This document shows, in pieces, positions 1 to 10,861 of a DNA stretch of 64,000 bases. Positions within the stretch are counted from its first letter, which is position 1; every line of letters begins with the position of its first letter. The position numbers and the translations under genes are program-made. Source of the stretch: Portulaca oleracea (Eukaryota > Streptophyta > Magnoliopsida > Caryophyllales > Portulacaceae); NCBI GenBank assembly GCA_029582165.1, contig CM055888.1, positions 34,147,408 through 34,211,407 on the forward strand, in the 5' to 3' direction. Below the pieces are notes generated by a model, which did not search any database, was not told where the DNA came from, and was given only the letters and a program-made list of their open reading frames with translations.

Positions 1-558
1 GCTCGTCACGAGCGAGATAGGGTAGAGGGCCCAATGACTTTAGATAGTCGGGCTATTAGAGACATGAAAATGTGCAAGTTAAGAGGGGAAGAAGTCTGGT
101 GGGTGTATCCTAACAATGAGTTGATGAGGCTTCCTCATCCGAACCTTACCATTCAAGAGCTCCCGAATATTCTTTTCCTTTCTAACGCACCTATTCCTCA
201 ACCTAACCCTATTCCCGCCCAAGTTCCTTTGCCTCCTCATCACGAGGGTGGTGGGGATGATGACGAAGGTCCCGCCGCCGCTTTTGATTTCCAAGATAAT
301 TTTAATTCTTAGCGTGCGGACCATGCCTCTCTTAGAACTTATTGTGAAAATGAGTTTGGTTATTTTCGAACCACTTCGGACCAAATTTTACAAAACCAAA
401 CTCGGCTTTTTGAGAGGCTCGACCTTCTTGACCAAGCCAATGCCACCCAAGCTGCCGAACAAGCTCGCATGCTTGAGATGATGCAAGCGATGCGCGATTG
501 GCAGTTGAACTACCCTCCCCAATATCCTTACCCACCTCCTCATCCACCACCGCAGTGA
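1..558 (+). pseudogene. Athila-like 3' ORF, C-terminal part, one in-frame stop
   Basis: An open frame enters from the left window edge and runs to a TGA at 556-558, broken once by TAG at 310-312. Visible parts are a basic start, a Pro-rich stretch (about residues 54-75), an acidic GGGDDDEG patch, then after the stop a probable coiled-coil segment rich in Leu, Gln and Glu and a Pro/Tyr/His-rich tail. There is no RT, integrase or zinc knuckle. It lies just upstream of a hairpin, a G-rich PPT and an LTR. That fits the extra ORF found between pol and the 3' LTR in Athila elements (env-like position), but I see no signal peptide or membrane segment, so an envelope role is not supported. Family assignment rests on position and tail architecture. 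Confidence 0.55.
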
Positions 559-601
559 TTGACTTGTTTTTCCCCTTCGTGCTAGTTTCTCCTTGATCTA
601 T

Positions 602-640
602 GCATTGAGGACAATGCTTTGTCCAAGCATGGGGGGGATT
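602..640 (+). promoter_or_regulatory. Upstream AGGA hairpin and PPT-like tract (Athila)
   Basis: A perfect 6-bp stem (GCATTG/CAATGC) closes an AGGA loop at 602-617. It is followed by AAGCATGGGGGGGATT, a typical plus-strand priming tract. No LTR start (TG) follows here, so this copy is probably not the active PPT. Confidence 0.6.
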
Positions 641-2484
641 AATTTGAACATTTTGAGTCCTCATCTTTGTGTATATGATTTTATTGTTGTTTATATTTAG
701 TTTCTGTTTTCTTTTAGTTTGCTAGTTTTTATTTTAGTTTTAGGTTTAGTTTTGTTTCTTTAGTTTTTCTTTTGTTTAGTTTAGTTTTTCTTTTTGATTT
801 TCCTAGCTATCATTTGTAAATATTTTGCATCCACTTAGAATTGCATTAGTTAGTATCATATTAGATTTTATTTTGGTTCTTTTTCTTAGTTTTTAGTTCC
901 TTCTTTTCTAGTTTTTCATTTGACTTTTGATTTAAAAATTAAAAAATTTGAAAAAAGAGAAAAAGAAGAACAATTAGGGTAGGTTAAGATTAGTGAATAA
1001 AATTCTCCGGTGATGAATTAAAGCTAGATACGTATTCTTTTGATTTGATTTAGTTTTGTATAGCCCTTTTGTGAATTAAAGTTTTGAAAAGAGTTGTGAA
1101 AACATAGAAAGTTTAGAATTGTACTTTGATAGTGAAGATTGATTGCCCTTTTGAGATCTTTTGGAATGAGTTTAGCACATACACATCTACTTGAACTAGG
1201 TTTATTTGAGAGCTTTTACCCGTGAGACCACAAAGCCTTAAAATGACTAATCATTTTTATTAGTCTCATGTTTCCCATGTGTGACTCATCCATAGTTTTC
1301 ATTCTCTAGAACTTGCGATGTATCTCTTTGGAACTGCATTTTTGCTTGTGCATTGATAATATGATAGAGGCATTCTTTTGTATATATTTTAGCTACAAAG
1401 CCAAATAGCCACCCTTTATTTGTGAATATCCGCCTTTAACCCTTCTTTTAGCCTTCTATCACTCTTTCTTTTGATTACCTATATAATTAGCCATGGCCGT
1501 ATATATAATTTCTTACCCTTAAGCCATTGCTTGGAGTGTTAGAGTGTGAAAGTTGGGTTGATAGTGATGAATTATGTGGTTTGGTTTGTTGGGGATGTTA
1601 TGAAGTTGAAAATCTTGAGATTGCTCCCTATTATAGTTTGATATGGGTTGAGTTGGAAGTTTGCCTTATTAGTGTATATATCTTTGATTATGAATTGAAA
1701 AAAGAAAAAAAAAGTGAAAAAAATAGAAAAATAGAAAAAAATCAGAAAATGAAAAAAATGAAGGAAAAAAAAAAGTGTGTTTAGTAGTTTGAAAGTTTAT
1801 TTTTCTTTGAGTTGAGGCAATTTCTACTTGATTTTGGGGTGTTCTATTGTGAATATAAAGTGTGAGAGTTCTCAATTGTGTAAATTTTGTGAGGTTTATG
1901 CTCCTAGCTTTGGCTTTTAGCACCACACTCCCAAATATATTTCCACTCCTTACCCTTAGCCTTAGCCCCATTACAACCCTTTTGAAAGTCCTCTTGATTA
2001 TCATTAGTACTTTGCATTTTAGCGGTAGAGAATTGAGATTATTTGCAAGCTTATGGAAGAGTGTTGCTATATGATTGAGTATTGAGTGCACCTTCATTGA
2101 ATATTATTTTTCAAACACATGAGAGGAGTGTTTCCACATTCCCTAAAGTGAGGTTGCTCTCAGTTTCCTAGTTTCATCCATTATTGTGTGCTTGCTTGTT
2201 TCATTTGTGATCAGGAGGGTGATTAGTTTGATCTTGATAGGTATGGTTTTTGTAATTCTTTTTATGGTTTCATTTTCTCTTGTATATAGACTTTCGTTCA
2301 TACTTGGGCTATGCTTGATTAAGTAGGACTAATTGAATGTCTTATCGATGCTTTCCTGAGGAGATTTGTAAATAAATTTTTCAATTTTACCTTGAAACTT
2401 TTTCCTTTTGATTTGAGTCATTTTGTCCCTTTATTTTCTATTTTCGTTCTTTTCGTTGTTTTCCATTTTGTTTGTGAGTATTAG

Positions 2485-2524
2485 CCTTGCTTAGGGACAA
2501 GCAAGGTGTAAGCATGGGGGGATT
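2485..2524 (+). promoter_or_regulatory. Hairpin and PPT next to the Athila-like 3' LTR
   Basis: An 8-bp perfect stem (CCTTGCTT/AAGCAAGG) closes the loop AGGGAC at 2485-2506. The tract AAGCATGGGGGGATT then runs directly into TGATAAGTG, the LTR start. The layout matches the module at 602-640 although the stem sequence differs. Confidence 0.7.
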
Positions 2525-2787
2525 TGATAAGTGTATTTTATATATATGTGATCTTGGGTAATTTAGAGTTAATTTGAGTGATTATTGATACGAATGTATT
2601 ATTTTTATACTCGAATTCTCTATTTTATGCTTGGTTGGAGTTTGGTAATTTTGTAGGAAATTGGTGTTAAAGTGAAGAAATCAAGCTTAAAATCAAGTAT
2701 ATGGAGTCCAAGAGTATCACAATTGAAGAATAAATCCACCCCAAGGCCCAAGCTCAAGCCCAAGAACACATTGGATACCGGCAGATA

Positions 2788-2945
2788 CCAACACGGGTGA
2801 GAAAAGACCCAAAACTAGTCGTTTCAGCCTCCAGAAAGTCCAGAATATAACTCCAGTGACCAACACGGTCCGTGTCTGGGCAACACGACCCGTGTTGATC
2901 CTAGCATGGTCCGTGTTGACCTGGAACCACCCGTGTTGCCTCTGT
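2788..2945 (+). repeat. Cluster of CAACACG / CGTGTTG dyads
   Basis: Within the Athila-like LTR the words CAACACG and CCGTGT(TG) recur about seven times in 160 bp, in alternating orientation, so several can pair as short hairpins. No known protein site is claimed. Confidence 0.55.
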
Positions 2946-3268
2946 TTAATGCAAAAATGGCGTTTCGGTTGCTCTTAATGCTATATAATTGATGTATCCG
3001 GTGGTTTTTGCTGGCATTGACTCCTACTCATCATCATCCTCATCATCATATTCATCCATCCTTTCATCCATATTTCCATCCACATTCATCCATTGTGAAG
3101 ATAGAGAGATTGGTTGAGTTTTGGAAGATTGGTTCTCAAGAATTGGAGAGAAGTGGAGGAGCAAAAGTCCCCGCGGATTGACATTCAAGCAAGGATTGAA
3201 GTCCAACTCGGTTTATTTCTCTTTCTTATAGTTTCCATGCTTTCTACAGTAGAATTTGTTATGTTTAG

Positions 3269-3823
3269 TGTAAAACCCCGGAAAATCCGAGTATAATTAC
3301 CGTTACGTCGTTAGTATTATTTTACGTCCGTTAATTGTTTCTGTGTTTAAATTGTTAACACTTGAGCTCGTAGGACCGTCGAGGGATTATTAAGGGTAAT
3401 ATAGTTTTTCTACGTGCATGGATATGCATGGGAATATGGGTATTTTGGTAAAATCAATGTTAATATTTGATGAGTATGTGTTAGTTTTATTTAATTAATT
3501 ATTGGATTTTTTTAGTATTATTATTAATACTATTATTGTTATTATTATTAATATTACTATTCTTGCTACTATTATTATTATTAGTATTATTAAATCTTAT
3601 TATTAGTATTGTTTTTTTTTATAAAAAAATTCCCTAATTTTGTGATAGTGGACGGTTACATGAGTATTGCCCAAGTTTTTTTTTTTGTTTAATTAAGTTA
3701 ATTAAGTTGTTTAATTGCTTAAACTACTCCTAATTAACCTAAACCTAAAAACCCTAAAACCCCACCCTCTTCTGCTCTCGTTCTTCTGCCGTGGATCCCA
3801 ACAACCGCCAGCAGCCACCACCG
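3269..3823 (+). repeat. Tekay-1 5' LTR remnant
   Basis: It matches the first 550 or so bases of the 3' LTR from 7620 with about ten visible changes. It stops at CAGCAGCCACCACCG, where the copy jumps straight into gag-end sequence. The missing part is about 3.0 kb of LTR plus primer site, leader and gag start. The Pro/Gln-coding CCACC repeats at the junction offer microhomology for the deletion. A run of TTATTATTATTAG-type triplets lies near 3510-3610. Confidence 0.85.
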
Positions 3824-4465
3824 TACTACGCAAACCAAAACTGCGGAGGATACAACGAGAACTATGGTCAGCAGAACCGTGGGGGATATCAAGGAAACCC
3901 GGGCCAGCAACAACAGAACCGGGGCGGATACCAAGGGAACTCGGGACAACGCTATCAGAACCGGGGTGGCCCCGGAGGGAACCAAGCTAACCAGGGGCGA
4001 GCACCCAACCCACCCCCACCCCGTCAACAACAACAACCACCTCGGAACCAAGGTGGAAGGGTGTATGTGATGAGAAAAGATGAAGCGGAGAACGAGGTGG
4101 ACGTTGTGACGGGTACTTTCTCTCTCTACACCTATCATGTTTATGCTTTATTTGATTCGGGAGCTAGTCATTCTTTTATTGCCCCGGGAATTGTGGAAAA
4201 AGCTAAGATGAAACCATTGAGAAATAGTATACCCATGTCTGTAGCTCTACCCACAGGAAAGTCTGTTAATTGTGGAGGGCTGTATAGGGAGTGTCCAATA
4301 GTTATAGCGGGTCAAGAGTTTGACGCCGATCTTTACCAGTTCGACTTGATGGAGTTCGATATCATTCTGGGGATGGATTGGTTATCGAAGTACCAGGCCC
4401 AGATAGATTGTCTTAAGCAAAAGCTCATGCTAATTGGACCAGATGGAAGAAGTGTGGAGCATTGA
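3791..4465 (+). pseudogene. Tekay-1 gag end and aspartic protease
   Basis: The frame opens in LTR sequence at a GTG and is fused in frame to the Gly/Gln/Asn-rich tail of gag (about residues 18-90, with NRGGYQGN repeats). The retropepsin domain follows, with its active site [10 protein letters not shown] near residue 118 and the later ILGMDWL motif. A TGA stands where Tekay-2 has a Trp codon, so the frame ends before RT. The start is an artefact of the LTR-gag deletion rather than the natural start. The protease would normally cut the gag-pol polyprotein. Confidence 0.85.
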
Positions 4466-6081
4466 AGCGACCGACATCTCCATAGGCCGAGAATCATCTC
4501 TGCCCTCAAGGCTCGGAAACTATTGGGCCAAGGGTGTGAAGGGTTCTTGTGCAATGTGGTGAACTCCGAAGGGGAGGAGCCTACCATAGAAAATATCCCG
4601 GTGGTACGGGATTTTCTAGACGTGTTTCCTGACGAGATTCCAAGAATGCCTCCGCCAAGAGAGGTGGACTTTTGCATTGACTGAGCCCGAGTCGCCCTAT
4701 CTCAAGGCACCGACGAATGGCGCTCCGAACTTAAGGAGTTACAAAAACAGCTAGAAGAGCTGTTGAAAAGGGTTACATTCGACCCAGCACGTCACCTTGG
4801 GGGGCACCGGTGCTGTTTGTGAAGAAGAAAGACGGTAGCATGAGGTTGTGCATAGACTACCGAGAGCTGAACAAGATAATGATCAAGAATCGTTACCCCT
4901 TACCTCGGATCGACGACTTGTTCGACCAATTGAGGGGTGCAACGATGTTCTCTAAGATTGACCTGAGATCAGGTTATCACCAGTTGAGGACCCAGAATGA
5001 GGACATCACCAAGACTGCTTTCTGAACTCGTTACGGCCATTATGAGTTTGTAGTGATGCCGTTTGGGCTTACGAACGCCCCAGCTGCCTTCATGGATTTG
5101 ATGAACCGGGTATTCAAACCCTCCCTGGACAAGTTTGTGGTGGTATTTATCGACGATATTTTAATCTACTCAGCATCCCGAGACGATCATGCGACCCACC
5201 TAAAGAAAGTGTTGGAGACTTTGCGAACCAATGAACTATATGCTAAGTTCAAGAAGTGTGAGTTTTGGCTGGAAAAGGTTGCGTTCCTAGGACATGTGGT
5301 GTCTAAGGAAGGAGTACCAGTGGACCCTCAAAAGGTGGAAGCCATCACCAAGTGGCCAACCCCGAAGAATGCCACCGAGGTGAGAAGCTTCTTAGGATTA
5401 GCAGGCTACTACCGGAAGTTCGTTCAGGATTTCTCTAAGATCGCAAATCCGTTGACCAACCTGACTAGGAAGTCAGTGAAGTTCGCATGGTCAGACAAGT
5501 GCGAGCAAGCCTTTCAGACGCTGAAGGAGAGGCTAACCTCGGCCCCTATCCTCGCTTTACCTCAAGGGAATGAAGGATTCGTGATATACAGCGATGCCTC
5601 GCATAATGGATTGGGATGTGTGTTAATGCAGAATGGCAAAGTGATCGCTTACGCGTCTCGACAGTTGAAAACTCACGAGAAGAATTACCCTACGCACGAT
5701 CTGGAGTTAGCAGCAGTGGTTTTTGCCCTCAAGATTTGGAGGCACTACCTCTATGGAGTGCACTGTGAAGTGTTTATCGACCACCAGAGTTTAAAGTACC
5801 TTTTCACGCAGAAAGAGTTGAATCTTCGTCAAACCAGGTGGTTGGAATTTTTGAAGGATTACGATGTGAATTTCCAATATCACCCGGGAAAGGCTAATGT
5901 GGTAGTAGACGCCCTGAGCCGAAGACCTTATCCCGTCTCAAACCACCTGGTGACGTTACCACATGAGTTGTGTGAGGAGTTTCGAAGGCTGGAGATTAAT
6001 GTGGTTATTCCAGGGAGCGAAGTGGTGTTGAACGCAATGGAGGTACAACCCACTCTCTTGGAAGAGATTAAGAATGCATAG
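4466..6081 (+). pseudogene. Tekay-1 reverse transcriptase and RNase H
   Basis: After the protease stop there is a linker with a stop at 4681-4683 and a small deletion, then an RT frame from about 4810 ([23 protein letters not shown]). It carries TGA at 5023-5025, [13 protein letters not shown] with the catalytic Asp pair, and [12 protein letters not shown]. RNase H follows ([37 protein letters not shown]) and the DALSRRPYP linker, ending at TAG 6079-6081. The domains are in the Ty3/gypsy order. At least three stops make it non-functional. Confidence 0.9.
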
Positions 6082-7456
6082 GAGCTGGATCTACAGCTGC
6101 TTAAGATTAGGGAAGAGGTCTCACAAGGAAAGGCACCGGGATTCGTAGTGCATGAGGATGGAACTCTTAGGTTCCACAACCGAGTCTGTGTGCCAAACAT
6201 GGAGGAACTAAAGAGGAAGATCTTGGATGAAGGGCATAACACACCATACTCGGTGCATCCAGGCAGAAACAAGCTCTACAAGGATTTGAAGCAGACATTT
6301 TGGTGGAGTAACATGAAACAAGAGGTAGCTGATTTTGTGGCCAAATGTCTCACTTACCAACGGGTTAAGGTTGAACATCAACGACCTGCTGGATCGTTAC
6401 AACCATTGGACATCCCAGAATGGAAGTGGGATTCAATCTCCATGGATTTTGTAGTAGGGTTACCAAGGACAAGGAAGAAGAACAATGCTATATGGGTGAT
6501 TGTTGACCGATTGACCAAGTCCGCTCACTTTCTCGCCATGGCCACCACTTGGACGTTGGACCAATTAGCACGAGCTTATGTGAGCGAAATAGTACGATTG
6601 CATGGAGTCCCTAGTTCCATAGTCTCAGACAGGGACACAAGGTTTCAATTGGATTTTTGGAAGAAGCTGCAAGAAGCTTTCGGTACCAAGCTTAATTTCA
6701 GTACCGCTTTTCATCCCGCCACCGATGGTCAGACTGAGAGGACCATCCAGACCCTCGAGGACATGTTAAGGGCATGCGCTTTGGATTTTCAAGATTCGTG
6801 GGATGATGAGTTGACACTGATTGAGTTCTCCTACAACAACAGCTTCCATGCCAGCATCGGAATGGCCCCTTTTGAAGCTCTATATGGGAGAAGGTGTAGA
6901 ACTCCCTTATGCTGGCAAGATATTGATGAATCCCTCACAATAGGACCTGACCTGGTGCAAGCTACGACACAAAAGGTCCGAATAATCCAGGACAAGATGA
7001 AAGCAGCGCAAAGTCGTCAAAAGAGCTACGCAGACAAAAGGCGCAGACCCTTGGAGTTTGAGGTGGGTGAGCATGTGTTCCTAAAGGTCTCACCGAAAAA
7101 AGGAGTCATGAGGTTTGGGCAATCTGGGAAATTAGCCCCAAGGTACATCGAACCGTATCCAATATTGGAGCGCATAGGAGAAGTTGCCTATAGGTTGCAA
7201 CTACCTGGGGATCTGCCAAGGGTGCATAATGTATTCCATGTATCCCAGCTAAGGAAATATGTACCCGACCCCACGCATGTGATCGAGCCTGAGCCCTTGC
7301 AGCTAAGAGAGGACCTGACTTACGCCGAGAGAAGCAGCTTCGAAGGAAGACCATCCCACTTGTAAAGGTGCGATGGGCGAATCATGCTACAACAGAAGCT
7401 ACCTGGGAAGCTAAAGAGGAGATGAAATCGAAATATCCGCATCTGTTCAACGCTTA
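6082..7456 (+). pseudogene. Tekay-1 integrase with damaged chromodomain
   Basis: This is the same frame as RT. It shows the HHCC zinc finger (HPGRNKLYKDLKQ, then CLTYQR, where the second Cys is Tyr), the core Asp in WDSISMDFVVGLP, the second Asp in SDRDTRFQ and Glu in GQTERTIQTLED. It ends in HNVFHVSQLRKYVPDPTHV. Compared with Tekay-2, about 30 bases are missing near 7322; this shifts the frame to a stop at 7363-7365. The chromodomain tail (KVRWANHATTEATWE to the TAA at 7454-7456) survives only in another frame. A chromodomain normally guides integration to particular chromatin. Confidence 0.88.
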
Positions 7457-7465
7457 AGGTATGTC

Positions 7466-7619
7466 GAGTTTCGAGGACGAAACTCCTTTTAAGAGGGGAA
7501 TGATGTGAAAACCGTAAGTTTTAGAAGTAGTTGGACCGTAAGTGTGAGTAAAATCGTTTGTTGTTAGTCGAGTCGTGAGTCAAGTTTCGAGGACGAAACT
7601 TCTTTTAAGAGGGGAATGA
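7466..7619 (+). promoter_or_regulatory. Duplicated hairpin-PPT module of Tekay-1
   Basis: Two copies lie about 116 bp apart. Copy a has stem GAGTTTCG/CGAAACTC around AGGA (7466-7485) then AAGAGGGGAATGATG. Copy b has stem AAGTTTCG/CGAAACTT around AGGA (7582-7601) then AAGAGGGGAATGA, directly before the LTR at 7620. The outer pair is G-C in one and A-T in the other, so the stem is kept. Confidence 0.85.
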
Positions 7620-8095
7620 TGTAAAACCCCGAAAAATCCGAGTATAATTACCGTTACGTCGTTAGTATTATTTTACGTCCGTTAATTGTTTCTGTGTTTA
7701 AATTTTAACACTTGAGCTCGTAGGACCGTCGAGGGATTATTAAGGGTAATATAGTTTTTCTACGTGCATGGATATGCATGGGAATAGGGGTATTTTGGTA
7801 AAATCGATGTTAATATTTGATGAGTATGTGTTAGTTTTATTTAATTAATTATTGGATTTTTTTTAGTATTATTATTAATATTATTATTGTTATTATTATT
7901 AATATTACTATTCTTGCTACTATTATTATTATTAGTATTATTAAATCTTATTATTAGTATTGTTATATTTTTTAAAAAAAATTCCCTAATTTTGTGATAG
8001 TGGATGGTTACATGAGTATTGCCCAAGTTTTTTTTTTGTTTAATTAAGTTAATTAAGTTGTTTAATTTCTTAAATTACTCCTAATTAACCTAAAC

Positions 8096-8113
8096 CTAAA
8101 AACCCTAAAACCC
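8096..8113 (+). promoter_or_regulatory. Telobox-like motif in Tekay-1 LTR
   Basis: AAACCCTAA lies within AAAAACCCTAAAACCCC, just upstream of the pyrimidine-rich leader segment. The same word is in the truncated 5' LTR near 3748 and, as a longer CCCTAA run, in Tekay-2. Confidence 0.55.
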
Positions 8114-10177
8114 CACCCTCTTCTGCTCTCGTTCTTCTGCCGTGGATCCCAACAACCGCCAGCAGCCACCACCGACCACCGCCTGTAACCGCTGCCGCCT
8201 CCGCCTCACCGGAAACCGCCTCCAACAGCCGCTTCAACCACCGCAGCGACCACAACGCTCACCTTCTCTCTTTATTCTCTTCCCTTCGTCCCCCTCTCTC
8301 TCTCACCGCCGTCCGCTTCGACCGTCGGAGTCGTCGTCACTGCCTAGAACGAGAACGAAATGCTGCTGCTGCTGGTTGCCGTTGCTACGGTCTCGAACAT
8401 CGACGTTGCTCCCGCCGACGACTCCCACCGTCCCCGCTGCCTCTAACGTCGCCGCCGTTCAACCTCCGCCCTGACTTCCACCAGTTCTGCCCAGCCCTCT
8501 CAGTAAAAACCCTAAACCTGTTTTACTATTCTATTAGTTTACCGTCATTGTTTATCAGTATTCATACTAATTGCTTTACCTTATAATCTGATTGGTATTC
8601 ATGTTATTCACATGTAGAATTCATGTTGATAGGATGGTGGGGTTAAGTGTTTATTTTGTGGGTTAAATTATCAATCTTTACTCACTGTTTATTACCTATT
8701 ATTCATGCTTTACTTTCATTAGGATCTGATTAGTATTCTATTAATTTTTATATTATTATTAAGTTAGGTTGCTTGATTAAGATTATAGTTTATGTATCAA
8801 TTTGCAAAATTATTTGAGTAATGCAGTGGGTTTTGATAGATTATGAGTACGGTTGGTATTAATATTAGATTATGCCTGAATTAGGTTTGAATTGAGTTAT
8901 GAATTTGATTTCATGCGTAGTAATTAATTAGTGATGTATGTGACTAAGTTTTAAATATAGTTGTGTTTTATTTCTCAAAAGTATTTCACAAAATGCGAGT
9001 GGTTTTTGGGAAAATTTGAGTTAAAACTTTAGTTTATAATTATTATTACCTTATATATCTTTTAAAAGGGTATTGTTTAAATCTTCCTATGGTTTTGCAA
9101 AGGAAATTATATTGTGTTTAGTAAAATTTTGATCCTTGGTGTATTATTCGTATTATTTCGGTTATTATCATGTGCGGTGTTATTATTGCAAGTTTTATCG
9201 ATTTTATTTATTTCAAAATACTTCAAAATTGGTTATGAATGAAGGTTTAGTATTCTTGCTGTGTGTGACGTTTTCCATAAGATTTCGATGTCGAAAATTC
9301 GGGTTGTTGTTGTGATCTCTATGGTTAGTTTTTAAAGAAAATGTTTACTTTGCAAATTTAATGTGTTTATGTAAGAATTTGTGTTAGTTTATGCGTAATT
9401 TGACCTTGGTTATGTTAGGGGAGTGAAGGGGGATGTCTTTGCCTTTAGTAGACTGTTTAGAATCTCAAGTTAGAACCCCGGGATAGTGTGGTTGGAAATT
9501 AGGATCGACAAACCCAAAATAAAAACGGGTCAGATTGGACAGATTTCATAAGTCGTACTAAATCTGTCACCATATAATGTAGAGTTAATATTTAGCCGTA
9601 CCTTTTGGTCTGGAAATACCTAAGGATGTTAGCTTTCATAGAATTTTGCGGATCGGGTTTTGGAGGTGTATATTTTGAGTTACGACCCAAATAGCGCACC
9701 TAGGTCAGAACTGGGCAGGTTGTGTAATTGGCTGTTTTTGAGGACTTTAGGGGGTGTTTTAGGTCTCGAGGTCAACATAAGAGTTTTAGTAGACATCATG
9801 AGGTTTCCAGAAAGTCCAAAACCATACCCATAAGAGGTCGGGAAGTCAAGTTATAGTTCGTTTTATTTGAGTATTGAATTCGGTCCAGTTTGCTTTTTGA
9901 ATAAATGTGTAGTCGTGCGTGTGAATTATTTATTTATTTTAATATGGAAGTGTGGTGATGTGTGATAGTTTATATTATGTGAGCTATGTTTAAAATGTTA
10001 ATTTATGAATGATGGGAACCTTATAGTGTTCCTAGGGGTGGGTTAGGTGGAAATTAGATTACGTTAACTCCGTACGACGCGTTTTTAATTTTAGAAATTT
10101 CGTTATTTTAGGCGCGTTCTAAACCGTTCGATCTAGTGAGATCAAGTGTGTTCTGAAGTAAGGAGAAGAATAGTCAG

Positions 10178-10861
10178 GTAATGTCTACGTCCTAAATCCC
10201 GCTGGGGTGCACTTTAATTGTTTTGTTGATTTTAAGTTATTTTACGGTTTGCATCCCGAAGGCATTTTATGATGAAAATTGACTGTCTATTTTGGATGTT
10301 CATTATGTTCTTGAGTTGGTAAAATGTGGACAGTTGTTTATGAGTGATTTGGAAATGGTTTTGGAAATTTGGGATTGGATTGGATTGGATTATTGAGTTC
10401 GGAATGGTGTGATATTAAACCTGATTAATAATTCAAACGTGACGTAAATGCGGGTTCGGGCAATGCCCCTGAAGATCAGGATGTGGTATCCTGCAGGGGG
10501 TTGTCAAGAGATCAGGGATGCCTGATAAGTGCTACTTCCCTGGGTTTAGTTATATGCACGTGTGTGAAATGGATGGCCATCCGTATATTGAGATTGTGAT
10601 TGATTGAGTTTGATATTGAGATTGAGATTGTGATATGAATATAGCGAAGTCATTGGACTTCGAGGGCCAAATAAGCAAGGTCCGCCCGCTTAATAAATTT
10701 GAAGGATGGTTATGGTTGGTTGGGAAAGACTCTTGGTTTTGAAAGGGTTTGACTTATTCACTTTTTCCCCTAAAATGAATTGAAATGATTTTTAAATGGT
10801 TTTAACGGTTAGGGGTAGACATTATTGAGTCCTCCTCATGTTTTAAATGTTTTGTTTTCAG
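10178..10861 (+). other. Candidate intron inside Tekay-1 3' LTR
   Basis: The donor is AGTCAG/GTAATGTCTACG. The acceptor follows a T-rich tract, TTTTGTTTTCAG/GTGAAG. The same donor and acceptor words, at similar spacing, occur in both Tekay-2 LTRs, while the sequence between differs more. Splicing itself is inferred. Confidence 0.5.

Larger units (their letters stand above)
559..2524 (+). other. Athila-like 3' non-coding region
   Basis: This T-rich stretch between the 3' ORF and the LTR has no credible gene. A purine-rich run at 1690-1785 (A/G) would translate only as Lys/Glu repeats. It is bounded by two hairpin-plus-PPT modules, one at 602-640 and one at 2485-2524, so the 1.9 kb between them may be a duplicated or inserted segment. 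Confidence 0.6.

Noticed and set aside
3024..3206. 60-residue frame ending in DEYDDEDDDE
   Set aside because: Translation of CATCAT repeats in the Athila-like LTR.
8142..8474. 110-residue frame in the Tekay-1 3' LTR
   Set aside because: Low-complexity Pro/Arg/Ser leader sequence; its start is the same LTR segment that opens the 3791 frame.
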